A DNA stretch of 64,000 nt from Pelagerythrobacter rhizovicinus (GTDB lineage Bacteria; Pseudomonadota; Alphaproteobacteria; Sphingomonadales; Sphingomonadaceae), in assembly GCF_004135625.1 (NCBI RefSeq), contig NZ_SDPV01000002.1, positions 372,001-436,000 of the forward strand, in the 5' to 3' direction. Under the pieces are notes generated by a model. That model had not been told where the DNA came from and ran no database searches. It saw only the letters and a list, made by a program, of their open reading frames with translations. How positions within the stretch are numbered: position 1 is the stretch's first letter; each line of letters starts with the position of its first letter. This document shows positions 49,510 through 58,632 of the stretch, piece after piece. The position numbers and the translations under genes are program-made.

Positions 49510-52503
49510 TCAGAAGCTGAACTTCACGCCGCCATAGATCCGTCTCGATCCGGATTCGTAGCGGAAGGGCAGATCCGGAAACTGCAGATAGACACTGGTA
49601 TCGGCCTTGGTGATGTTGATCGCCTCCGCAAACACTTCGAAGTTGTCCGTGAGCTTGTAGCTGATCTGCCCGTCGAGCTGCCCATACGGCTTCTGATAGA
49701 TGCCAAGCGTGCGTGTCACCGACCCATCGGAAAAACCGAAGTTCCCGAGATACTGTTTCGAGCGCCAGCTGTACGACGCGCGCGCGGCGAAGCCGTACTT
49801 CTCGAAATAGACCTGTCCGTTCGCCGAATGCTTCGACACGCCGGGCAAGGGTAGGTGGTCGGTGAAATCGGTGCTGAAATCGGTGGTTGTATCCGAAAAA
49901 GTGTAGTTGGCCGTAAAGCCGAGGCCGAAGTCGAAGGCGTATTGCGCAGCGAGTTCGAAGCCCTTCACGCGGCCGCCTGAACCGTTCGCCGGCTGCGAGA
50001 CCGGGCCCAGCCTGCCCCCCGCCTGGTCGTTCACGAACACAGCGATGGTTTCGTTGACGATGAAGCTGTCGACTTCCTTCCAGAACAGCCCTGCCGACAA
50101 GAGCCCCTGGTTACCGAAATAGTGCTCGAAGCCGAGATCGAACTGATAGGCGCGGAAAGGCTCGAGCTCGGCATTGCCGCGGCTGCCGTTGGTGAACTTG
50201 AACAGGTCATCCGCCGGGTCGCGGGTGAACTGGGTGGCAAAACCCTGTCCCAGCGAAACGAGCGGCTGGCGGGCGACCACCCGCGCCGCCGAGAAGCGGA
50301 TCTTGCTGCCATCGCTCACATCGAACACGGCGTTGGCGCTCGGCAGAAAGTCGGTGTAGCTGCGGATCACCCTGTTGGTGGTGAAGTCCCGCAGCACGCC
50401 GTTCCAGTTGTCGGTCCCCCAATAGCTGGGATCGACACCCTCGGGCTGGTTCTGATCGACCGCCAGTCTGGTGTTGACGACCCGCAACCCGACATTGACG
50501 TGGTAGGGATCATCGAGCCCGCCCAGGTCGGCCATGACGTAGCCCGATTTCGTCTCCTCCTTGACCCGGTAGGTCTGCAGCGGGTCGGCGAAGAAGCTGA
50601 AGGGCGTATCGGGATAGAGCGACTGAATCCATTCGAGCGCGTTGGTCATTTGCGAACGGTCGGCGACCATCACCGTATCGCCCTCGACATGCCCGCCGCC
50701 GGCGAAGTTGGTGATCGTCTCGACCCGCTCGGGATTGCTCACGAAAGTGGCGTAAGGCGTGATCAGGGCGGGCGAATTTCCGAAGCGCGTGCACCCGGCG
50801 AATGCCGCGGGCTTGTTCACCTCTGGAAGATCGCAGATCTTGTAGCCGATCGCCCCGTCCTGGAAGTAGCCATATGGCGTCCAGTTGTAGGAATAGCCGT
50901 CGACGCGCTCGTCCTCCGGGATTGCGGTCGCATCGAGTTCGCCCTTGCCGCTGTAATCGGCGAGGTAGCGGCCCGAGGTGAAGTCCACCGTTCGCTGTCC
51001 GTAGCGGAATCCCGCACTCAGCGTGATCGTGTTCGTATCACTGTCGTCGACGTCATAGGCGAAGTCCGCACGAATCGAGTTGCCCTTGATGTCCGAGCGG
51101 TCGCCGAACGCCCAATGCGACTTGAAGAAACCGTAGGCCGGGTTGTTGAACAGATCCTGCGGGCTACCGTCCGCGATGCCGAAGCTCGGGAAATCGCCAT
51201 TTCGGTAAGTGAAGTCGAACGTGGGCGGGGCTTCGGAATTCGGGGTGAAACCCGGCTGCGGCCCCGAGGTACCCGGACCGCGAACGCCGTAGGCGGTGTA
51301 GCGTACATCGTTGTTCGCCACTTCCCGATCCATCTTGGAGGACGAGTAGGTCGCCGTGACGGATGCGCGGAAATTGGTCGCGTTGTCCCAGTCGACGTTG
51401 AACTGGAGATTGTCGGATTTGATGTTCGATACGTCGACGAAGGAAATGGCCTCGGCCGACTGCGCGCGCACCGTCCCTTCGAGCAGAATGCCGTCGTCGT
51501 TGATGTTGTAGTCCCCGACCAGGCCCTGCGATTCCCCCTGACCGAACGGGAATTTGACCGACGCCTCGCGCGTGTCGATCTTCAGGTCTGAGTGGAAATA
51601 CTGCGCGCTGACTTCCAGTTCGTCGGTGGGCCTGAAATTGATGCCGAGCGATGCGCCCCAGCGCCGGCGGTACTGGTCGCGATCGGTAATGTAGCGATAT
51701 TCGGGGGCATAGTAGTTCGTCGGCACCGTCGCCGTGTCGCGGCGGCCCTCGTCGAAGGCCCAGTTGCCGCGGTTGTCGCCGCCGAGCACGTTGACGTGAT
51801 TGTTGGTCTTCTCATAGCTGAACGAGGCGATCACGCCGAGACGATCGTTGAAGTTGTAGCCCACGACCGCCGCACCGGCCGGCTCCCAGCCGCCGATCTC
51901 GCTGCCTTTGCTCATCTTGACGTTTCCGGCGACTGTCAGCCCGTCTTGCAGATCGAGGGGGTTGCGCGTCTTCAGGTTGACGATACCGCCCAGACCGCCT
52001 TCGAGCAGCGAGGCGTTCGGCGACTTGTATACCTCGATTCCGCCGATCAGCTCGGACGGCACGCCTTCGAGGCTGTCGTTGCGATTGTAGTTCCCCTCGC
52101 CGACCTTGTAGACTTCGAGACCGCTCACGAAGAGTTCGCCATTGAGCAGCGTCACATTCTGCTCGAGGCCGCGTATCCTGACTTTCGAGCCCTGGCCGTT
52201 CTCGCGGTCGATCTGAATGCCCGGCAGGCGCTGGAGCGATTCGGCCACGTTCTGGTCGGGGAATTTCCCGATATCCTCAGCCGTGACCGATTCGATGATG
52301 AGATTGGATTCACGCTTGGCGTTAAGCGCGTCCTGCAGCGAAGCGCGAAAGCCGGTGACGACGATCTCCTCGGTGCTGCCCTCGTCCGCGCCTGCCGCTT
52401 CCGACTGCGCATAGACGGGGGCCGCTCCGCAGGCCAACGCCACGACCGAAGCTGCGCCAAGCAGCCTCATGCGACTGCACATTGTTCCGCTGATCATATC
52501 CAT
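49510..52503 (-). CDS. TonB-dependent receptor, Caulobacter type, carbohydrate locus
   Basis: 997 residues. Met1 (52503) directly follows GGGAGGGT, so the ATG two codons later (52497) may be better spaced from it. A signal peptide ends near VYAQSEA. The TonB box EEIVVTGFRASLQDAL and IIESVTAEDIGKFPDQNVAESLQRLPGIQ are the marks of the Caulobacter-type receptor subfamily, which mostly serves oligosaccharide uptake. The barrel ends GSRRIYGGVKFSF. It is divergent from the GH3 gene and convergent with the LacI regulator; the set is a typical sugar-utilisation locus. The sugar is probably a beta-glucan given the GH3 enzyme; this is inference. Confidence 0.94.
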   Translation of the reverse strand: MDMISGTMCSRMRLLGAASVVALACGAAPVYAQSEAAGADEGSTEEIVVTGFRASLQDALNAKRESNLIIESVTAEDIGKFPDQNVAESLQRLPGIQIDRENGQGSKVRIRGLEQNVTLLNGELFVSGLEVYKVGEGNYNRNDSLEGVPSELIGGIEVYKSPNASLLEGGLGGIVNLKTRNPLDLQDGLTVAGNVKMSKGSEIGGWEPAGAAVVGYNFNDRLGVIASFSYEKTNNHVNVLGGDNRGNWAFDEGRRDTATVPTNYYAPEYRYITDRDQYRRRWGASLGINFRPTDELEVSAQYFHSDLKIDTREASVKFPFGQGESQGLVGDYNINDDGILLEGTVRAQSAEAISFVDVSNIKSDNLQFNVDWDNATNFRASVTATYSSSKMDREVANNDVRYTAYGVRGPGTSGPQPGFTPNSEAPPTFDFTYRNGDFPSFGIADGSPQDLFNNPAYGFFKSHWAFGDRSDIKGNSIRADFAYDVDDSDTNTITLSAGFRYGQRTVDFTSGRYLADYSGKGELDATAIPEDERVDGYSYNWTPYGYFQDGAIGYKICDLPEVNKPAAFAGCTRFGNSPALITPYATFVSNPERVETITNFAGGGHVEGDTVMVADRSQMTNALEWIQSLYPDTPFSFFADPLQTYRVKEETKSGYVMADLGGLDDPYHVNVGLRVVNTRLAVDQNQPEGVDPSYWGTDNWNGVLRDFTTNRVIRSYTDFLPSANAVFDVSDGSKIRFSAARVVARQPLVSLGQGFATQFTRDPADDLFKFTNGSRGNAELEPFRAYQFDLGFEHYFGNQGLLSAGLFWKEVDSFIVNETIAVFVNDQAGGRLGPVSQPANGSGGRVKGFELAAQYAFDFGLGFTANYTFSDTTTDFSTDFTDHLPLPGVSKHSANGQVYFEKYGFAARASYSWRSKQYLGNFGFSDGSVTRTLGIYQKPYGQLDGQISYKLTDNFEVFAEAINITKADTSVYLQFPDLPFRYESGSRRIYGGVKFSF

Positions 52504-52633
52504 ACCCTCCCAATCCGCATCGTCGCGCGCGGAAATTATCGGTTTTGCGTCTGCGGGTTCGCGAGTGCTCCAGCGAATCTCCGGACTCGACTCGGCGCTC
52601 GTGACCCCTGCACGTCTTTCTCTTGCATATTTC

Positions 52634-52712
52634 TGTCAACGTTGTCAAACAGCCTGTCGCCTTTGCCGATGTCCCTCTCCGGATTCGACGGCATCTGCTG
52701 TCAAGGTTGTCA
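52634..52712. promoter_or_regulatory. Two LacI-operator-like sites between receptor and GH3 genes
   Basis: TGTCAACGTTGTCA occurs at 52634-52647 and TGTCAAGGTTGTCA at 52699-52712, 65 bp apart, both in the 263-bp divergent gap. The core CAACGTTG is palindromic and the outer bases nearly so. Spaced paired sites at a divergent promoter suit a dimeric or tetrameric LacI-type repressor, and the neighbouring LacI-family gene is the likely binder. Confidence 0.6.
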
Positions 52713-52766
52713 GGGTGAGGCGGCACGGAACTTTGAAGAAGCGGAACTGCGGGACGGGGACACTCT

Positions 52767-55307
52767 ATGCAATCAAGACCAGCCTTCTACGCCATCGCCT
52801 GCATGGCGATCAGCGCCCTGCCCTTGTCCGGCGCGGGCATGGCTCAGGATCAGCTCTCGCCGCCGGCGAATGGACAGGTCCATCCCGACCAGTGGCCACG
52901 CGTCGCCTATCCGCGAATCGTCGCTCCCGAAGGGGAGGCCCGCGTCCAGGACCTGCTCTCGCAGATGACCGTCGAGCAGAAGGTGGGCCAGATCATCCAG
53001 GCGGACATCGGCAGCGTGACGCCCGAGGAGGTCTGCGAGTATCATCTTGGCTCGGTGCTCAACGGCGGAAACTCGGGGCCCGGCGGAAACGACCTTGCGC
53101 CGGCGCCGGAGTGGCTCGCGCTCGCCGACGCGTTCTATACGGCATCGATGGAGTGCCCGTCAGGGGGGCCGGCGATCCCGATCATGTGGGGCACCGATGC
53201 CGTCCACGGGCACAGCAACATCGTGGGCGCGACGATCTTTCCTCACAATGTCGGGCTCGGCGCCGCGCGCGATCCGGATCTGATCGAGCGCATCGGCCGG
53301 GCGACGGCGATCGAGATCCGTGTGACTGGCCAGGAATGGACTTTCGCCCCCACCGTAACCGTTCCCCAGGACTATCGCTGGGGGCGCGCCTACGAAGGCT
53401 ACTCTTCCGACCCCGCGCTCGTCGCGTCCTACGTCGGCAGGATGGTTCGCGGCCTGCAGGGGCCGGCCTCGACCGCACCGATACTCGCGGGGCCGCATGT
53501 CGCCGCCAGCACCAAGCACTTCCTGGCCGACGGGGCGACGGTCGACGGCAAGGACCAGGGCGACGCGGCCATCTCGGAGCTCGAACTCCGGCTCGTTCAC
53601 GGCGCGCCATACATCCCCGCGATGGAGAACGGTGTGGCGACGGTCATGACCAGCTTTTCGAGCTGGCAGGGCGTGAAGATCTCCGGAAACAAGGGGCTGG
53701 TTACCGATATCCTGAAAGATCGCCTGGGGTTCGGCGGGCTCGTGATAACCGACTGGAACGCGCACGGTCAGATAGCCGGGTGCAGCAACTCGAGCTGTCC
53801 GATAGCGATAGACGCCGGACTGGACATGCTCATGGCGCCCGACACCTGGCGCGATCTTTACGCCAGCACTTTGGCCGAGGTGAAAGCCGGAACGATAAGC
53901 ATGGCGCGGCTCGACGATGCGGTGGCGCGCGTGTTGCGGGTGAAGCAGCGGCTCGGCCTGTTCGAAGCCGGCAAGCCGTCGACGCGCCCGCTCTCCGGCG
54001 ACTACGATCTGCTCGGTGCGCCGGAGCATCGGGCGGTCGCACGTGAGGCAGTCCGCAAGTCGCTGGTCCTGCTCAAGAACACCGGCGTCCTTCCCCTGAA
54101 GCCGAGCGCCCGCATCCTCGTCGCAGGCGACGGCGCCGACGACATCGCCCGCCAGTCGGGCGGGTGGACCTTGAGCTGGCAGGGCACCGGCCTCGACAAC
54201 AGCGACTTTCCCGGCGCGACCTCGCTGTGGCGCGGGATCGAACGGGCAGTCAGCGCGGCGGGCGGCAGTGCGGAACTGGCGCCCGACGGCGCCTTCGAGC
54301 GGCGGCCGGATGCAGCGATCGTCGTCTTCGGCGAAACGCCCTACGCCGAATTCCAGGGCGATATTCCGTCGCTCCAGCTTCGCCCCGAATTGCGCTGGCC
54401 TATCGAGACGATGCGCAAGCTCAAGGAAGCAGGCATTCCGGTCGTCGCGGTGATGATCACCGGCCGGCCGCTCTACGTGAACGAAGCGCTGAACGAAGCC
54501 GACGCCTTCGTCACCGCCTGGTTACCCGGATCCGAAGGCGGGGGGGTGGCCGATCTGCTGTTCGCGGGCGCGGACGGCAACCCGGCTTACGATTTCCAGG
54601 GCCGCCTGCCGACCGCGTGGCCGGCAACGGCGAGACATGACGGCCCGACACTGTTCCCCTTCGGCTATGGACTTACTTACGCCGATGGCGCGCAGTCGTG
54701 GGAGACGCTGCCGCAGGACAGCCAGGTCGCCGACGACGGCCGCGGAAACGGCGTCTATTTCGACAAGGGGTCGGTGGCAGCGCCCTGGTCGCTGGTCGTC
54801 TCGCAGATCGACGGCAGCGACTCCTTGCGCTTGACGACCGTTCCCGCGACCGGCCTGTCGGGGCGGGCGACCATCACCGCCGCCGACCATGGCGTGCAGG
54901 AAGGAGCGCGGCAGTTTGCGATCGAGGCCGGACCCGGCGGGGGGGCGGTGGAGATCGGCAACGACAACCCCACGGACCTGTCGCGCGAGACCAACGGCGA
55001 TGTCCTGCTGCTCACGACGTTGCGGATCGACGCACCGCCGACCGCGCCCGTATCGATGTCGCTTCGCTGCGGCGCGTCGGATTGCGGACGTCCGCTTCCC
55101 ATCCCGGCACTCGCCACACTCGATCGTGGGCAGTGGCGCATATTGGGGGTACCGCTCAAGTGCTTCGCCGCGGCGGGCGCGGACATGACGCAGATCACCG
55201 CACCTTTTCGCCTGACGACCGAGGGCGCCATCGGTTTCAGTCTTTCACGGGTCGCCCTCGGCAGCGCAGGGGAAGCCGATGTCGTGGCGCAATGTCCCGT
55301 TCGCTGA
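52767..55307 (+). CDS. GH3 beta-glucosidase (exo-beta-glucan hydrolase type)
   Basis: 846 residues with a signal peptide (MQSRPAFYAIACMAISALPL, cleavage near AQD). GH3 landmarks: EKVGQIIQADIG-like start (residues 70-85), TDAVHGHSN (143-151), KHF (250-252), and the nucleophile D329 in GGLVITDWNAHG. The C-terminal half has the second GH3 domain ending with LFPFGYGLTY, then a 180-residue beta domain resembling the galactose-binding-like C-terminus of exo-1,3/1,4-beta-glucanases. It releases glucose from beta-glucans or cello-oligosaccharides in the periplasm. Divergent receptor and LacI operators place it under sugar control. Confidence 0.93.
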   Translation: MQSRPAFYAIACMAISALPLSGAGMAQDQLSPPANGQVHPDQWPRVAYPRIVAPEGEARVQDLLSQMTVEQKVGQIIQADIGSVTPEEVCEYHLGSVLNGGNSGPGGNDLAPAPEWLALADAFYTASMECPSGGPAIPIMWGTDAVHGHSNIVGATIFPHNVGLGAARDPDLIERIGRATAIEIRVTGQEWTFAPTVTVPQDYRWGRAYEGYSSDPALVASYVGRMVRGLQGPASTAPILAGPHVAASTKHFLADGATVDGKDQGDAAISELELRLVHGAPYIPAMENGVATVMTSFSSWQGVKISGNKGLVTDILKDRLGFGGLVITDWNAHGQIAGCSNSSCPIAIDAGLDMLMAPDTWRDLYASTLAEVKAGTISMARLDDAVARVLRVKQRLGLFEAGKPSTRPLSGDYDLLGAPEHRAVAREAVRKSLVLLKNTGVLPLKPSARILVAGDGADDIARQSGGWTLSWQGTGLDNSDFPGATSLWRGIERAVSAAGGSAELAPDGAFERRPDAAIVVFGETPYAEFQGDIPSLQLRPELRWPIETMRKLKEAGIPVVAVMITGRPLYVNEALNEADAFVTAWLPGSEGGGVADLLFAGADGNPAYDFQGRLPTAWPATARHDGPTLFPFGYGLTYADGAQSWETLPQDSQVADDGRGNGVYFDKGSVAAPWSLVVSQIDGSDSLRLTTVPATGLSGRATITAADHGVQEGARQFAIEAGPGGGAVEIGNDNPTDLSRETNGDVLLLTTLRIDAPPTAPVSMSLRCGASDCGRPLPIPALATLDRGQWRILGVPLKCFAAAGADMTQITAPFRLTTEGAIGFSLSRVALGSAGEADVVAQCPVR

Positions 55308-55600
55308 GAGACCGACCCTCTTCGCCCGACCGGTTCCCGCCTGCGCCTGGCCGCCGACCACCAACGCGGCCTGAGCCAATCCGCCGAACCTGGAACCGAC
55401 CAGACGCGGTTTCCGGGCCGGGGTGCGACTCTGGATAGCGGTGAGAAAGCGGTAGGCGGCCTGACGTCGCATGATCGATGAAAGCAGGTTTGTTAGGGAC
55501 GGAATCGCAGCGGAACCACGCCTGTGGGCGAGCGGCTGTTCGCAGGGTCGGTGGGTTTTGCTATCGGACCACTCCAGCTCCTGCGACGACGGACGACGCT

Positions 55601-56278
55601 ATGCACCCACCGATTGATCGCCTTCGGCAAAGGCTGGATGCCAACGCGCGGCTGGCCTGGCACAGTCACGCCGCCCCCTATGCGGCGCTCGTGCTCGACG
55701 GCAACTATGAAGAATCCGGAGACGGAGGGCGCCGCCGTGTCGGTCCCGGCCATCTCGTCGTCCATCCGCCGTTCTCGGCGCACACCGACATCATCGGCAG
55801 GCGCGGCGCGACCGTCGTCAATCTGCCGCTGACGGTTACCCAGGCGCTAACGCTGCAATCGGGCCTACTGTCAAATCCGGAAGCAGTCCTGGACCGCTAC
55901 ACGGCCGATCCATTTTCCCTCAGCCAGGTATTGGGCTCGAGCGTCACTCCGGTCGATCAGCCCGACGATATGCCGGACCGGCTGGCAGCTGCGCTTGCAT
56001 TGCCCGGGCGCGTGGTGATCGCCGAGTGGGGTGCCGATCAAGGGATATCGGCCCGGTCTGTCACGCGCCACTTCTCAGCTGCCATCGGTCTTCCGCCGGC
56101 ACAATATCGCTGGCGCGCCCGGACGCATGGCGCCTTGCGCGCCGTGGTCACGACCGCTCAGCCACTGATCGAGATTGCGCACGACTGGGGCTTCTCTGAC
56201 CAGGCCCATATGACGAGGTCAATTCGCCGGCTGACTGGCAGATCTCCAAGTGCATGGCGCGCAATCGTGTCCGATTAG
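55601..56278 (+). CDS. AraC-family transcriptional regulator
   Basis: 225 residues from ATG 55601; the frame opens at 55478 without domain content. The N-terminus is cupin-like (HSHAAPYAALVLDGNYEESGD and VGPGHLVVHPPFSAHTD). The C-terminal part has the two-helix-turn-helix AraC domain (SARSVTRHFSAAIGLPPAQYRWRAR; LIEIAHDWGFSDQAHMTRSIRRLTGRSP). Target and effector are unknown. The next gene begins 40 bp downstream on the same strand. The 293 bp before it (55308-55600) contain no gene. Confidence 0.88.
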   Translation: MHPPIDRLRQRLDANARLAWHSHAAPYAALVLDGNYEESGDGGRRRVGPGHLVVHPPFSAHTDIIGRRGATVVNLPLTVTQALTLQSGLLSNPEAVLDRYTADPFSLSQVLGSSVTPVDQPDDMPDRLAAALALPGRVVIAEWGADQGISARSVTRHFSAAIGLPPAQYRWRARTHGALRAVVTTAQPLIEIAHDWGFSDQAHMTRSIRRLTGRSPSAWRAIVSD

Positions 56279-56318
56279 TTCAAGACGTGACCTCGGAAGC
56301 GAGGCAATCACTGCGGCC

Positions 56319-58148
56319 ATGAGAACACTGCTTTTCGGCCTGCTGCTTAGCATCATTCCCAGTGCGGGCGCGGCTTCCACCTTGGCCGAAGCCCAGGCCG
56401 CTTACGGCGTCTACGATGTGAACAAAGCGGAGACGCTCTATCGCGAGGTCGCCTCGGACCCGGCCGCACCTGCCAAGGATAGAGCCGCTGCGAACCGGGA
56501 GCTGGCGCGAATTGCCTGGCTCGTGGATGGTCAGCGCGACGGGGCACTTGCGATACTCGCCGCGAGTCTCCGGGAGGATCCCGACCCCTGCCCAGCAGCT
56601 CATCTGTACGCCCGCATCCGGAACGCGGGTCCGCTCCCCGAGCCCGCCCCCGTCCTCGCACGCTTGGAAACCCAGTGCCTCGGGACCGAGCCCGGTGTCG
56701 CACTTGAAGGCATCCGCTCGCTGCAGCTTGCGGCGCTCGAACTCGCGGGCGAGGGACCGCAGCGTTCGGCAGCGGTCGCAGCACTGCGCCAATTGAATGC
56801 GCTTCCGGAGCCTGTGCGCTTCTCGGCGCAGGGAGCGAAACTGAGGTTGGCGCTGGGTATCCTGGCAGCGGACGCGCATGTCGCGCTGGCCGGCTGGCGG
56901 GACTATTTCTGGCTCGATGACCGCACGCATGCTCCCGAGGCAATAGCAGCGGACGTTCCTCGCGTGTTTCGCGAAGGGCTCGCGCCACAGCCGGCCACTG
57001 GCGCTGCGCTTCGGCTCGCGGGCTTGCTGATGCGCTCAGGCTTTCACGAGGATCTACGTGCCTACGCTGAGCGGCGGCAGCTGGCGCGAGTTGAGGGATG
57101 GGAACCCATCGGCGTCTACTTGGACCTACATGACGCTCTCACGAGCGAAATTCTCGCACACGACCGTCGATATGCGCGCAAGGGCCCCGCCGATGAGGAC
57201 GCCTACGAGAAGAAGCTGACGGCCATCCTGGCGAGTGCCGCCGAGCAACTCGCTCAAGGCGTGGGGTGGCAGGACGCGCTGTACCGCGAGTTCGGACTAT
57301 GGGGAACGGAACCGGGCAAGTCCAACGGCGTGTCGGGCGTTCACTTGGGTCATGTTGTCGTAGATGAGCGTCAGAAGGTGACGCAGGACAACCGCAGCGG
57401 CGAAATCCGTTTCATCGTGCTGGACAATATGATCCATAACTCATTCTCGGCCTGGCTGATGGATGGTGCTTCGGCCCCGGGAGGCTGGGCGGTCGATGGC
57501 GCGACGATCGTCCAGGTTCGACCTCGCTATCTCACATTGATTGATGGCTTCGCCCGGATCGCCCGTCCCGGTGCCGCGCGAGAGAACGCGTATGCGGAGG
57601 CTGAGGCGGAGCGCCTCAGCGACCGGAGGATAGCGGCCAGCACACCAATAGCATTCTTGAGCGGAGTGCGATCTCGTCTCCGGCTGGCCGGCATCGACGC
57701 TCTGGCCGATGAGGTGCGTGCGACCTTGAGCTCCGAAGACAACTTCGAAATGGCATTCAAGAAGGCTTACTACGATGCCCTCGTAGAGAGCGCGATCACC
57801 GCTCACGAGGGGCGGCATGTCCTGGACCAGGCTACCTTCGCGGGGCCTTGTGAACTGGAGAACGCTGAACTCGAATACCGTGCAAAGCTATCGGAGCTCC
57901 GGTTCGCGCGGAATGCAAGGCTAGCGCTGTCCTCCATCTACAGCCCGTTGTTTGGAGGGACGAGCGGGCATGGCGTGGCCAACGAGCGACTCATGAGGGA
58001 GATCGCGGAGTGGATTGCCGCGCGCCCGGAGGAGATCAAAAACTACGATGCGTCTCTGACTCCCCTCGAACAACTCGACAAACTGACTGACGAGCAGATC
58101 GGAGACATCGCATCCTCTCTCGAAGAACCTGCGATGAGACCATGCTGA
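56319..58148 (+). CDS. Secreted protein with HExxH motif, putative metallopeptidase
   Basis: 609 residues from ATG 56319 with signal peptide MRTLLFGLLLSIIPSAGA. Residues 25-340 look like helical, TPR-like repeats (LAEAQAAYGVYDVNKAETLYREV). A C-terminal segment contains H496-E-G-R-H500 (AITAHEGRHVLDQ) followed 17 residues later by E517 (NAELEYRAKL). This is a zinc-peptidase pattern: HExxH with a downstream Glu as the third ligand. I do not recognise the whole family. GC content and codon choice look lower than the core genes. It sits between AraC and the tRNA-Lys att site. Peptidase function is inference from one motif. Confidence 0.7.
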   Translation: MRTLLFGLLLSIIPSAGAASTLAEAQAAYGVYDVNKAETLYREVASDPAAPAKDRAAANRELARIAWLVDGQRDGALAILAASLREDPDPCPAAHLYARIRNAGPLPEPAPVLARLETQCLGTEPGVALEGIRSLQLAALELAGEGPQRSAAVAALRQLNALPEPVRFSAQGAKLRLALGILAADAHVALAGWRDYFWLDDRTHAPEAIAADVPRVFREGLAPQPATGAALRLAGLLMRSGFHEDLRAYAERRQLARVEGWEPIGVYLDLHDALTSEILAHDRRYARKGPADEDAYEKKLTAILASAAEQLAQGVGWQDALYREFGLWGTEPGKSNGVSGVHLGHVVVDERQKVTQDNRSGEIRFIVLDNMIHNSFSAWLMDGASAPGGWAVDGATIVQVRPRYLTLIDGFARIARPGAARENAYAEAEAERLSDRRIAASTPIAFLSGVRSRLRLAGIDALADEVRATLSSEDNFEMAFKKAYYDALVESAITAHEGRHVLDQATFAGPCELENAELEYRAKLSELRFARNARLALSSIYSPLFGGTSGHGVANERLMREIAEWIAARPEEIKNYDASLTPLEQLDKLTDEQIGDIASSLEEPAMRPC

Positions 58149-58427
58149 CTCGGGACGTACCTGCTCGAGAACCTCGTGAGGTGGTCACGCGCTGCAGACT
58201 TTTTGCGGAGGCGATTCTAGAACGCACCGCGAGGAGGCGGACAGTACGACGCTCGGTTCCGGAGATTCGGTCGGCATTTGCTAGCGACCCGCCAGATGAT
58301 GCGAGAACCGTCTTCTTGCCGCTACACAGCAAGCCTCGTTGAACTAAACGGTGAATCCCAGGTGAATCCTTTTAGGGTGCGTTTCGCTCCCGCACTCAAC
58401 AAAAATGCGCCTAAGGCATTGAAAAGG
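58149..58427. other. Non-coding stretch before the tRNA-Lys fragment
   Basis: No convincing gene: a 66-codon plus frame (58142-58342) overlaps the upstream stop by 7 bp but lacks a known domain. This is chromosome outside the integrative element, by the orientation of the tRNA fragment. Confidence 0.4.
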
Positions 58428-58475
58428 TGGTGAGCCCTGCTGGGTTCGAACCAGCGACCTACTGATTAAAAGTCA
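58428..58475 (-). other. 3' tRNA-Lys(TTT) fragment, probable att site of integrative element
   Basis: On the minus strand the segment reads from the anticodon loop CTTTTAA through stem TCAGT, T arm GCTGG/TTCGAAC/CCAGC, to AGGGCTC, A and CCA. This is the 3' half of a lysine tRNA with anticodon TTT. The 5' half is absent: TTTGA replaces the expected ACTGA. Such half-tRNAs are made when a tyrosine integrase inserts an element into a tRNA 3' end. The orientation puts the element to the right and the intact tRNA beyond 64000. Confidence 0.8.
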
Positions 58476-58632
58476 AATCTCGGCGAATGCCATGGAGTAC
58501 CCCCGGTTGCTCTGCCCTGCTACTAGCCCTTGATTTGACTTGCTTTTCGCTTCGCGCGCGTGAGCCGCAGCGATACTGATTGCCCTTGCATACTCCACCG
58601 CGTGGTTGCTATGTGGTTGCCAAAGGATGGTG

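Noticed and set aside
58142-58342. 66-residue frame overlapping the HExxH gene stop
   Set aside because: The ATG overlaps the upstream stop by 7 bp, which could indicate coupling, but the product is a generic Arg-rich sequence with no domain and no separate ribosome site.
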